Origin: Clarkia xantiana subsp. parviflora
Lineage: Eukaryota; Streptophyta; Magnoliopsida; Myrtales; Onagraceae
NCBI GenBank assembly: GCA_036873135.1
Contig: JAPTYO010000001.1
Span: 47,727,774 to 47,791,773, forward strand
Reading direction: 5' to 3'
Length of the DNA stretch: 64,000 bases
Under the pieces are notes generated by a model. It searched no databases. It saw only the letters and a program-made list of their open reading frames with translations, and was not told the origin of the DNA. Made by a program: the position numbers and the translations under genes. Shown here piece after piece: positions 43,511 to 53,105 of this stretch (positions within the stretch are counted from its first letter, which is position 1; every line of letters starts with the position of its first letter).

Positions 43511-45089
43511 CTAACCCTTGATTGACTCTATTTTAGGATGGTATGACACGCGCAATTTGAAACCGGGATTTTACCTTCTTGTCTGAATGCTCGCTTACCC
43601 TTGGATGTGTGCCTCTGACTCTGCCCCCTGCCTTATGAGATAGAGGAATTGTAAACGTCAGAATAGCGCGGACGTGTGCCTAGGCACGCGTCCGTCTAAG
43701 GTGGGAGTAATAAACTTATCTTTGCTACAGGTGCATACTCAAAAAATACACACTTGCACAGGGGTGTGATACGAATGCAATTAAATAACTTATGCTTCAA
43801 GTTCGTGCCGGGATTCTATCTAGGTGAGGAAAAATTTAGTTTTGGCTAAAAATTTTCCTAAGTGTGGAATGCTCAAAAATAAAACTATCTTGATAATTTT
43901 TCTAAGTATAAAGATGTATACTTAGCTATAGGTGAAAAGGATAAAAAAGATGGTTTTTCCTTGACCCTTAGATTTTACTTAAGGATAGATGGATGGTGGT
44001 GATTAAAACCCTCTAAAAAACCCTATCATCCCTTTAACATAAAAGAGGAGAGTTAGAAAAATACCTCCAAGAGTTACCATAGCCACCATCTTCCTTTTTC
44101 ACTCACCCTTGGAGAGCAAGAAAAGTTTTGAGAGCACCCCCAAGGTTAGGGCCGGCCGAAATTTTCACCAAGGAGTAAAAATCCGGCCAGCAGCTCCGGC
44201 GGGAGGGAACCACCAGCACGGGACAGAGCCGGCCAGTGGCTTGGTGACTCGAGTCGCCGGCGTGGAGGCGAGACGGGCCAGCAGCGGCGTGAAGGAGCAG
44301 CTGGCGGAGGTGGAGCCCGGTCCGACATAGGCGGTCGACGGCGGAGGAGTCCACTGGAGGCTCGATTGGCGAAGGCGGCGCGGCCTTGGACGGACGACGG
44401 TGGTCGACGGCGAACTCGCCTCCGGCGACGACGGTATCAAATCCAGCGGGGTTTGTCAATGGCGATAAGAAGCAGCTCCGACGTGACCCTCGGCGGCTTC
44501 CGGCGACGGTGGGGCGGCTGAAAACGATTCCGGCAACGACGGGGTTCGATCTCCGGCGAGGACCTGATTTCCGGCCACACCCAAATTCGAATTCCGGACC
44601 CGTTTATCACATCGGGTCGGGTTTTCCAAAGGTCCGCTCTTTTCCCTTCCGTTACCGTGTGAAACGTTGATTTTTGAATCGTTGATATTTGATTGCCGAT
44701 GCTTGATTGCCGATGCTTGATTGCCGAAATTTGATTGAATGTGGGATTGCCGTAGATAGCCGTTGGTAGTCGTGGGTTTTGGGAAAAAATGTTTGCCGGT
44801 CGTCCGGATATGGTTTTTTGTCCGATTGGGCTATCCCGGTCTTGAATTTGATATCGTACCGCCGTTGGTGTGTTAATCTTTGTTGGAGGATACAATGGTA
44901 ATTTTTTCCGAAACCCGACCTTAGGCTTGGATAAAATTATTCAACTCGGTTGTCGTGGTGTCCTTGGCTCAAGTTGACTATCTTTGCTGGGTGTCTTTGG
45001 ATTCTTGATCGTTGTCGTTGATCGGATGTCGGAGTGTTTCCGGTTCTTCGGAAATTTTCCTTGTCTTGATATTTGTCGTGTCGTGGCAG
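43511..45089 (+). other. Leader region of Tat2 between 3' LTR and accessory gene
   Basis: The first part (43511-44100) is moderately AT-rich. From 44140 to 44600 it becomes GC-rich with CGGCGACGACGG-like runs. Open frames on both strands here are low in complexity and match nothing I recognise. It probably holds the promoter and leader exon or exons of the accessory gene; an upstream coding exon cannot be excluded. Confidence 0.35.
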
Positions 45090-45099
45090 GTGTTATATT

Positions 45100-47548
45100 C
45101 TTGGTGGTGTCCGCGCACACAGACTCTTCAGAGACGTCGTATTCTCCGAAGGATGAGTGAGTTCCCTTTCTCTTCCTCTTCGGTCGCATTACTTCCTTTT
45201 CTATTGCTGGCTTAGTATCGTGACCTTCGTTGGGGTATTAGTTGAAATTTGATTCGTACTTTGGGATTTCCTCTTACCTTTGCCTTAGGTCTTGCTATCC
45301 TGTCGGAGAATCATCTCACTAGGTCCGATTACAATGAACATGTTACCCTAGGAGATATCTGTCCCCTAGATGAGCCTCTGTATCCTTTTCTCCCCTCCTT
45401 GGGGAATACTCGTGAGACGGTGACGGAACCTCCCATAGGGAAGGTCGTCGTGTACCCTTCTCAGATCCGGTTCGGGCTGAGGTTGCCTTACTGTGACGAG
45501 CTTATAGAGTTGAGCAGGTTCTTCAGGATTTCTCCTGTGAACCTTGCTCCCAGTGCCCTCCGTGTCTGGGTGGGCTTCCGGGTATTGTGCCATTGGTACT
45601 CCTGGAAGTACTCTCTCGTTCTATTCCGATGCTTCTATCGGTTTCAGTACCGAACGAAGGTGGGGTTTGCGAGTTTCGTAACTCGCCATCCGACCTTCAA
45701 AGATCCCCGATTCGCTGATTTCGGGTTGAGTGGGGTCGAGTGGGATACCTCCCTCCGTTTCGTGACCCAGAGTGACAATTCGGCCAGTCACTGGGCTAAG
45801 CATTACTTCTTCATTACGGACCGATACGTCACTTGGTCGGTCTTGAATGAGGATCGGTCCGATGGTTGGCCTGCTTTTGGAGAGTTCTCTTCAGTTGATT
45901 TGAAGACTATGAAGATCATTCACGAGAGCAACAGGACTCGGTCATACTGTCCCGTGTCCTTAGTGACTGAGACGGATCTTTACGAGGCCGGGATCAGTCT
46001 GACTCCTGACTCTGGGGGTTCGGTATGTCACTTGGTCTTTCCATCTTTATTTACCTTCTGCTCTTCCTTTGTAGGTTGGTTTCATGGAAAAACCTATAAC
46101 GTGCAGGGAGCCCCTGTTGATCTGAGCAAGAGGAAGGCTCCTTCTAGTTCTGCTTTGAAGAAATCCCCCCTGCCTGGGAAGAAGGCTGGGGCCTCTGGTA
46201 TGCTTTCTTCTATTTGCTTCTTTATGGTATAACCTATGTTTTCCTTATCTTGTTTTTCTTACCTTGCTAGGGCGCTCCCCCTTGGTGACTGAGAGGGTCG
46301 TCTCCGTTGGCAGAGATTCTGGACCTTCCAAGTCCAAACCGCGGAGATCTGATTCTGAGGCCGGGGCCTCGGCTGCTAAGAGGAAGAAAGCTGTGGATCC
46401 TGCTTCGCCTACTGCTCGTCCTCCGACCCTATCTCGCGATAAGGAGATGGTGGTCGAAGAGGTGCCTTCCCTGGCTGACAAAGGGAAGCGACCTGCTGGT
46501 GGTGGTTCCCCTGCCCCCCAGCCGAGGGCACGGTCCTCAGGTATGATCTCTACCTTGTTGCTGATCTTTCTATGTTTATATTCTCCGTTGACTTGCTTTG
46601 CTTGTGTAGGTGGGCCTCCGACTTTAAGTCGGAAGGATTTCGCCCGTCTCACTGATGAAGATGTTATTGGGTCTGAGTGGACTCCTTTCGCTGGTCTAAA
46701 GGAGTTCCACTTCGATAGCACCTCCTCTTTGCGGACTCCTGAGGTTGGTGTCCGCGTACTCCGCGGTGCCGTTCCCCCTGGCGATCGTGTTGCTCCGCCC
46801 AAGTCTCCTGGGGAGACTCGGCGCTTTGTTCAAGGGGTACTTTCTCGTTATGCACCTGTAAGTTGTTCTTTGCTTTCCTCTTATTTCTTTCATAATGGCT
46901 ATCATTCGGTTACTCATCCCTTGTTTGAATTGTTAGGGTATATCTGACATGGTGAACATGTCCTCGCTCGTGCTCGAGTTATCTGACGAGAGGAAAACCC
47001 TTGAAGACAGCCAGGTCTCTCTTAAGGCGGAGGTCGCTACTGCTGCTGAGAAGGCGCGATTATCTGATTTGAGGATGCAGGAGCTCCAGGACCAGGTGTC
47101 CTTGCTTGAGACCACTGTGGGCAGTTTGCGTCGGGAAGCTGAGGTTGCAGCGTCGCTCCATTCTGAGGAGTTACGGAAGTTGGAGGCTAAGTGTCGTGCT
47201 GAGGAGAGGACTGTTGCGGTTTCTGAGTACAAGGCCTCATCTGCCTTCGCTGCCGATTATAGCGTGCGTCTCACTCAGGAGATGAACCAGTTCGGTGAGT
47301 ATCTGGTTGATCACATTTACCGAATTGATCCTCAGTTCCCGTTTGGTGACCTTGGTGACTTTGGGCCATATGCCACTGGCTACGCGACTGTTCTGATGGG
47401 TCAGGCTGCCGTTGCAGACGAGCCTGCCCCTGCCCAGGTGGATGCTACACCTGTGGAGATTGGTACCTCAGACTCCTCCTCTTCATCCATTTCCGCTGGC
47501 GGTTCAGCTTCAGGGGGTGAGGGTGACTCCCCCGAAGGTTCTGACTGA
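45100..47548 (+). CDS. Antisense accessory gene (aORF) of Tat2, multi-exon, with coiled coil
   Basis: It runs opposite to gag. Candidate introns with good sites are 45158-45290 (GTGAGT...CCTTAG), 46198-46270 (GTATGC...TGCTAG), 46541-46609 (GTATGA...TGTGTAG) and 46858-46936 (GTAAGT...TGTTAG). A 52-bp GT-AG stretch at 46023-46074 may or may not be spliced. The stop is at 47546-47548. The start is uncertain; an ATG at 45154 sits at the end of an acidic exon. The N-terminal domain matches Tat1's: LRLPYCDELIEL, RVWVGFRVLC, YSLVLFRCFY and HYFFIT, resembling Pfam PF04195 (from memory). After a basic Ser/Pro linker comes a heptad-rich coiled coil (LVLELSDERKTLEDSQVSLK to about 47250) and an acidic Ser-rich tail. 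Frames are open throughout, unlike Tat1. Role unknown; splicing suggests an independent nuclear transcript. Confidence 0.75.
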
Positions 47549-47979
47549 CGTGTTTATCTCATGCTATCCTTGTATATATAACTACACTCCTTCTCCCCTT
47601 GTATGGGTTGAGTGTCTTTTGAGATTGTGATGGTGTTTGTTGTTACTTTCCTTTGCCGCATTGTGTTGTTGACTACGTGGTTCGTTTGCCTTTACATTAG
47701 TGCTTCTCATCTTTTTGTATATATCTCTTTTCATGATGTCTCCCTATGCCTTGTGTATGGCTCTTTGGGTATGGACCCTTTCCTTGGTGTGTTTCCTTTA
47801 CTTATCCTTCTTTCGTGCTTTCCTTCATGTCTTACCTGCCATTTCATAAAGAAAAAACATTACTTGTTCTTCACATTACTTTACTTAGAAATTTCTTTCT
47901 CATGGTATCCTTCTGAGCATGGTATCCTTCTAAGAGTGGTATCCTTCTAAACATGGTGGGATGATCTCTTCTGATACCC
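47549..47979. other. 3' flank of the Tat2 accessory gene
   Basis: T-rich DNA with no gene. Likely 3' UTR and spacer before the repeat zone. Confidence 0.4.
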
Positions 47980-48735
47980 CTTACACGGTATACGTTGTAC
48001 TGTTAGACCAAAGATACGCTCTTGGTGGGCGTCGAAATCTGTTCACGAGACAGGCTCTCGGACGGCACTTAACGTTTCACAGGATAGGCTCCCGGAGGGC
48101 ACAGGTTAGTCCACCGATACGTTCTTGACGGGTGTCAAAATCTGTTCACGAGACAGGCTCTCGGACGGCACTTAACGTTTCACAGGATAGGCTCCCGGAG
48201 GGCTCAGGTTAGACCAAAGATACGCTCCTGGTAGGCGTCGAACTGGTAGTTTGAAATCTACCTCAAGATACGCTCTTGGGGGCGTCGAACTGGTAGTGTT
48301 TTTTCTACCTCAAGATACGCTCTTGGGGGCGTCGAATCTGGTAGGTTGCAAATCTACCTCAAGATACGCTCCTGGGGGCGTCGAAATCGTAGTTTTTGGA
48401 AACCACTCTCAAGATACGCTTTTGGTGCGTCGAATTCGTAGTGTAATAACTACTCTCAAGATACACTCTTGGGGGCGTCGAAGATCGTAGTATGAACACT
48501 ACTCTCAAGATACGCTCCTGGGGGCGTCGAAGTTCGTAGTTTTTGGAAACCACTCTCAAGATACGCTCTTGGTGCGTCGAATTCGTAGTGTAATAACTAC
48601 TCTCAAGATACGCTCTTGGGGGCGTCGAATGTCGTAGTATGAACACTACTCTCAAGATACGCTCTTTGGGGCGTCGAATGACGTAGTGTAATAACTACTC
48701 TCAAGATACGCTCTTGGGGGCGTCGAACCTGTCAT
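47980..48735. repeat. Tandem-repeat zone of Tat2: 103-bp units, then 49-bp units in a 147-bp higher order
   Basis: Two copies of a 103-bp unit (GTTCACGAGACAGGCTCTCG at 48041 and 48144) precede about ten units of 47-51 bp with core CAAGATACGCTCTTGGGGGC. These begin at 48264, 48311, 48360, 48410, 48457, 48506, 48557, 48604, 48653 and 48702. From 48410 the same three variants recur every 147 bp. The zone lies between gag and accessory gene, the same place as in Tat1, but the sequences are unrelated. Confidence 0.93.
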
Positions 48736-48993
48736 TGACTTGAAGTCATATCTGTGTAAGGATAACTTCGTGGTTATACCACTGCATTCACTGGAAAATA
48801 CTTTTGAGTAACTACTACTCCCTTAGGAGCATTCATGTTTTTGTACACTTGGGATGCCTTGGTGCACCAAGACATCCTTTGTAGGAATAAAAGATAGTTG
48901 TAGAGTTGGAGAAACTTCGTGAGTTCTCCTTCTCCAAAGGTTGTTTTTTGAAAAGCTTGTAAAGCTGAAACATGCAAAATGCTAGATATGAAA

Positions 48994-51900
48994 CTAAGGA
49001 TATGGGGTGGCCATTGTGTCTGTTGCCACGTATTCCTTGAAGCCTCCATTGTAAATTATTTCTTCCACTTCCACTTTTAACACCATGCAGTCATTGGTTT
49101 GATGCCCCCAGGTCCCATGGTATTCACACCAACCCTGTGCATCTCTTCCTAGGAAGGCCTTGCCCTCCTCCCTGTATGTTGGTAGCTCTTGCTTGAGGTG
49201 CTTGTGGAAAATTTCTTCTATGCTGAGTGTGAGGGGTGTGAATGTGAAATTGACACCTCCTCCCAATGTGTCCATTTCTTTTCCTCTCTTTGGAGCCTCA
49301 TCCAGCTGCTCCGCTTCCTGTGCAAATGCCCTGTCCAGCCTTGCCTTGAGCTCTCTCATTGTGCTCGTCATGACCATCTCATAGAGCCCTCCATAGGCCC
49401 CGAATGAGTTTGGATGCATGTTTCTAATGAATGCCCTTACTGCTTCTCCCCTTGTGATGTCCATGTTGGCACCATAATTGAAGAATCTCTGGAAATAGCT
49501 TGATATAGACTCCCGTGGCATTTGCTTGATATCATCTATGTAGCGGAAGCCTTTTAGGATGGAGTTCCTTGTCCTGTTCCCTATTATGGTGTCTGGCTGC
49601 CAAGGTATGGATGTCACCTTCACAGCCTTGCTCCTGTGTCTCCTTGTAGGCACTGTTTGAAAAAACTGCCTGCTCAAACGGAGTGTCACTCCACTCCTCC
49701 TCCTTCCTTGCCTTTGTCTCCTTCCCCTCCTTCTTCTGTCCTGGTTGGCCCCTACCATGACTACAGCCACCGTATCTGTCCCGTGTGATCCACGTCTCAT
49801 TGAGTTGACGTAGCATTGCCTTGCGGTGCGTTGATCACCCAGGACCTCTCCAACCCCGTTCTCCGTGATGTACTTCAGCTTCTGGTGAACAGTGGATGGC
49901 ACTATTTCATATGGGTTTATGGTTGTCCTTCCTAGGATCCCATTGTAGGCTCCCAGGCTTTCAACCACCAAGAAATTGACATTTACCTTCAGCTGGGTCC
50001 ATCCTTGGCCCATGGTCACTGGTAGGGTTATCATTCCCAGGGGGTAACTTGTCGCCCCTGAGAAGCCAACTAGAGGGAAGTTGACCGGTTTGATGTCTGC
50101 TTTGGTTTTCCCTATCTCTTCTAACACTCTCAAGCTTAGGAGGTCAGCTGAGCTGCCCCCATCCACCAAAATTCTCTTTACATCAAAATTGTCAATGTCT
50201 AGAGTAATAACTAGAGCATCGTCATGTGGAAAGATGATGTGACTCTTGTCCTTCTCCGAGAACTCGATCTTTACTTCTTCTCCTTCTCTTGGCCTTTTCC
50301 TCCACCTTGGCACTGAGCTTAGCTTGAATGCATAGACCTCTCTTGCATTAGCAGTTGGGCCACCCGATGCTACTCCGCCATGTATCATATTTATGACTCC
50401 TCTTTTGTTGGGTGGAGGGTTGTAGTCTATCTTTCCCTTGCCCTTGTCCTTCTGTGATGGCCCTAGTTGCATACTGTTGCCCCCATGGTCTATGAATTGC
50501 TTCAGTTCTCCCCTCTGGACGATGTTGTTTATGCTTAGCTTTAGGCTAAAGCATTCATTTGTGTCGTGACCATAAGCCTCATGGTTGTCGCACCATCTAT
50601 CCTTGTGATTTCCCACCATTGGGGCTCTCCACCTTGCAGGGGGTGACCAAAGCTTTTGGTTCCGCATCTCTCTAAGTACGGTGGCTGGAGTGGCGTTCAG
50701 TGGGATGAACTTAATGACGTTTATTTCTCTAGCCTTTAAGGGTTCACCCATTTGGTTTCTTTGCTGTGGCGGACGCCATTCCTGCTGCCTTGCATGCTGC
50801 GGTGCCTGGGGTGGCTTGCCTTTGTTTGGCTTTTGATTATCCTCCTTGGCTGCCTGGATTTTGGCCTTCTTGCTTGCCCTGTGCCTTTCAAGGTCAATAT
50901 GCGTTTTAACTCTTCCTGCAAGCTCCTCCAAGGTGCTTGCTGGCTTTTTGGCCATCTTTTCAGCCAATGTTGACCCAAAGCGACCTAAGTTTCTGATGAA
51001 GGCTCGTATAATCTCCCCTTCTGTGATGTCTCCCTGGATGTCTGCAATATTCTGGTTGAACCTAGTATAGTAGCTGGCCAGGGATTCATCGTATTCTTGT
51101 TTGACGTCATCAATGGAGCCTGTTCCCTTGAGGAGTTTCCTCTCCCCTAGGTATCTCTGCAGAAACTTAGCTTTTAGCTGCTCCCATGAGTGGATGCTCT
51201 CAGAGGGCAGGCTGAAGAACCAATGTGAGGCCACCCCTGTTAGGGTGTTTGGGAACAAGAGTGCCTTGTACCTTTCATCAGTGGTCCTCCCAAATAAGGA
51301 TGCCTCATGCTGTTGGATATGCTCTAGGGGGTCTCCCTTCCCATTGTACTTTGCAATTTGCACTGTGTGCAGGGAGTCTGGCACTCTACTCATCTCCAGT
51401 TCCCTTGTGAAAGGGTGGTTCGTCTTGTCACTTAGACAATGCAGGCTGGGTTTCTTTGACTCATTCAATTTCCGGGTTATCATGGCTTCTATCTCCTCCG
51501 GGGTGATCATCACCTGCGCCGGAGTATAATCCCTCTGATACCCATTGTAGTTGTAGACTGGGCTTACTGGGTTCCCTTGTCCATGCTGGTATGGACTGTA
51601 GGTGTACTCTTGGTACGCCTGCTGGGGTGCTTCATAGAAGTCTTGCCTCCTTGGAGGTCTTGCTTGTCTTTCCTCCCCAAGCGGGGTGTAAGCCCTGTTG
51701 TTCTGCTGCTGCCTAGGAGGCACGAATTGTTGCCTTCCCACTGGGGGTGGCTCCTGGTAATATCTTCTTTGCTCCTCTCGTTGCCCTGCTCGAGGGTGCG
51801 AGTAGTGCTCTTCTGTCGGGATCTGCTCCTCCTCATGAGCTTCAGTGTAAGTCCCTTGGGTGTATGCCGGCCTTGCATATGCTGTGTGGGCGCGGTTATC

Positions 51901-52242
51901 ATCTCTTTGTGCCGGCATCCCATACGGGTACCTTTGGGGTTGCTCCTCATAATAATATCCCTCAGGGGGTGCCGTGTTGTGGGAAGGCACTCCCTGTTGT
52001 TCTCTTGCTCTCTGTGGCCTTCTTGCCCGGGGGGTGGAGGCTGTGGAGGACTCAGCCCCAGCTGGGCGTGAAGGTCCTCCCTCCTGGTTGTTCTGTTGTT
52101 GAGGAGGCTGTGGTATTTCTTGGGGCTCTGGATGCATTGGTTGCTTCCCAGGGTTAGGCTGCCTCCCTGGGGGTATGGGTTCTCTTCTTCGCCCATTGCC
52201 CCCGGGTGGGCGTTGGTGCCTGGACACCCTACTGTTCGTCAT
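48994..52242 (-). CDS. Tat2 gag-protease-gag' polyprotein, 1082 aa, open
   Basis: The ATG (52242) lies about 35 nt past the primer site. Residues 1-270 are Gln/Pro/Arg/Tyr-rich. A gag domain spans about 300-460 (ERYKALLFPNTLTGVASHWF, YYTRFNQNIADIQGDITEGE, RVKTHIDLERHR). A zinc-knuckle-like WCDNHEAYGHDTNEC lies near 550. VINMIHGGVASGGP is the Tat pre-protease motif. The protease follows, with ILVDGGSSADLL near 695 and GILGRTTINPYEIVPSTVHQ. Where reverse transcriptase should start, a basic linker leads to a second gag-like half (about 890-1060). It has ESISSYFQRFFNYGANMDIT, RGEAVRAFIRN and its own CEYHGTWGHQTNDC. It stops at 48994-48996. Gag would build the particle and protease would cut it. 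The second gag half, fused in frame, is unusual; it may come from recombination with another Tat gag. Confidence 0.93.
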   Translation of the reverse strand: MTNSRVSRHQRPPGGNGRRREPIPPGRQPNPGKQPMHPEPQEIPQPPQQQNNQEGGPSRPAGAESSTASTPRARRPQRAREQQGVPSHNTAPPEGYYYEEQPQRYPYGMPAQRDDNRAHTAYARPAYTQGTYTEAHEEEQIPTEEHYSHPRAGQREEQRRYYQEPPPVGRQQFVPPRQQQNNRAYTPLGEERQARPPRRQDFYEAPQQAYQEYTYSPYQHGQGNPVSPVYNYNGYQRDYTPAQVMITPEEIEAMITRKLNESKKPSLHCLSDKTNHPFTRELEMSRVPDSLHTVQIAKYNGKGDPLEHIQQHEASLFGRTTDERYKALLFPNTLTGVASHWFFSLPSESIHSWEQLKAKFLQRYLGERKLLKGTGSIDDVKQEYDESLASYYTRFNQNIADIQGDITEGEIIRAFIRNLGRFGSTLAEKMAKKPASTLEELAGRVKTHIDLERHRASKKAKIQAAKEDNQKPNKGKPPQAPQHARQQEWRPPQQRNQMGEPLKAREINVIKFIPLNATPATVLREMRNQKLWSPPARWRAPMVGNHKDRWCDNHEAYGHDTNECFSLKLSINNIVQRGELKQFIDHGGNSMQLGPSQKDKGKGKIDYNPPPNKRGVINMIHGGVASGGPTANAREVYAFKLSSVPRWRKRPREGEEVKIEFSEKDKSHIIFPHDDALVITLDIDNFDVKRILVDGGSSADLLSLRVLEEIGKTKADIKPVNFPLVGFSGATSYPLGMITLPVTMGQGWTQLKVNVNFLVVESLGAYNGILGRTTINPYEIVPSTVHQKLKYITENGVGEVLGDQRTARQCYVNSMRRGSHGTDTVAVVMVGANQDRRRRGRRQRQGRRRSGVTLRLSRQFFQTVPTRRHRSKAVKVTSIPWQPDTIIGNRTRNSILKGFRYIDDIKQMPRESISSYFQRFFNYGANMDITRGEAVRAFIRNMHPNSFGAYGGLYEMVMTSTMRELKARLDRAFAQEAEQLDEAPKRGKEMDTLGGGVNFTFTPLTLSIEEIFHKHLKQELPTYREEGKAFLGRDAQGWCEYHGTWGHQTNDCMVLKVEVEEIIYNGGFKEYVATDTMATPYP

Positions 52243-52276
52243 AGCTCGTGTAATAGCCAGGCTTTTTGTCCGAAGC

Positions 52277-52293
52277 CCACTGACGGCGCCAAG
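52277..52293 (-). other. Primer binding site of Tat2
   Basis: The minus strand reads CTTGGCGCCGTCAGTGGG right after the 5' LTR end (CCTAACA). It shares TTGGCGCCGTC with Tat1 and the 57-kb element. Confidence 0.78.
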
Positions 52294-53105
52294 TGTTAGG
52301 TTCCGGGATCTGGGTCAACGGGTGGTCGGCTCAAATCTCGTTCCTCACTGGAGATGTGGATGATCCGGTTCTCTTAAATTGTACTGTCTTAGCTTTCGTC
52401 CTTCCTTCCTGAGCTTCTCTTCTCCTTTCGCCCTGCAGAAGGGGCAATACCAGGCACAGAGGGGGGGTGGTGCCTGATGAACCCTCTCCGATGCCTAAGT
52501 CAGTATCGTTTTTAGAGAGATAAAGCTAGAGAGATGTCAGAGCAAAATAATCCAAATTGCCAAGATGATCAAATGAGTTGTGAAGGTGGGGTATTTATAG
52601 GCAACGGTGTCATTAAGGTGGCTTAATGACATCGTTAGCCTTTAAACACAATTATTTAACCTTTAAGCACATAATTAAGACCTTAGGATTCGGAGGAGGT
52701 AGGCGGAGTGGACCGAGCATGGGAGTCCGAAGGTGGTGTCGGGGCCCTTGGGGGGGAGAAATCCGACCTCCAAGGGTAGGGGTTGGGTGAGAGCACCCAA
52801 CCCCTCCTAGGGAGGGTGGGGTTGGCCAACCCCATCCCTCCTAGGAGGGATCGGGTTGGCCGACCCGATCTCTCCTAGGAGAGATCGGGTTGGTCCACCC
52901 GATCTCCCCTAGGGGAGGTCGGGTGTGGCCACCCAACCTCACCTAGGTGAGTTCGTCTCTGCCGGACGGGCGCTTCGGCCCCGTCCGAGCCGTCGATGTT
53001 CTCGCGAAGTGTCCGGGTTGAAGTTTCGAATTACAAACGTTAATGGGACGATAAAAATACAACGGTTTGGAAGTCAACGGGTTCAAATTGGGCGTATATC
53101 CATCA
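52294..53105 (-). repeat. Tat2 5' LTR (812 bp)
   Basis: Same length as 42675-43486 and no difference seen. ATCTA duplication follows at 53106-53110. An open plus-strand frame runs from this LTR into the LINE, but that is a chance junction. Confidence 0.97.

Larger units (their letters stand above)
42675..53105 (-). mobile_element. Tat2: recent non-autonomous Tat-lineage Gypsy element (10,431 bp)
   Basis: Two 812-bp LTRs (42675-43486 and 52294-53105) look identical. ATCTA flanks both sides (42670-42674 and 53106-53110), and the LINE frame resumes exactly after it. On the minus strand come the primer site, a 1082-codon gag-protease-gag frame, a tandem-repeat zone, then the antisense accessory gene, a GC-rich leader and the polypurine tract. 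No reverse transcriptase, RNase H or integrase is present anywhere inside. Identical LTRs, an intact long frame and no pol mean it was moved recently by enzymes supplied from another element. Confidence 0.96.

Noticed and set aside
44103..44670. Open frames on both strands in the GC-rich leader of Tat2
   Set aside because: Several overlapping frames of similar length with low-complexity translations; no family recognised.
51577..52157. Open frames on the plus strand across Tat2 gag
   Set aside because: They are shadows of the Gln/Pro-rich gag N terminus; no domain and no codon signal of their own.
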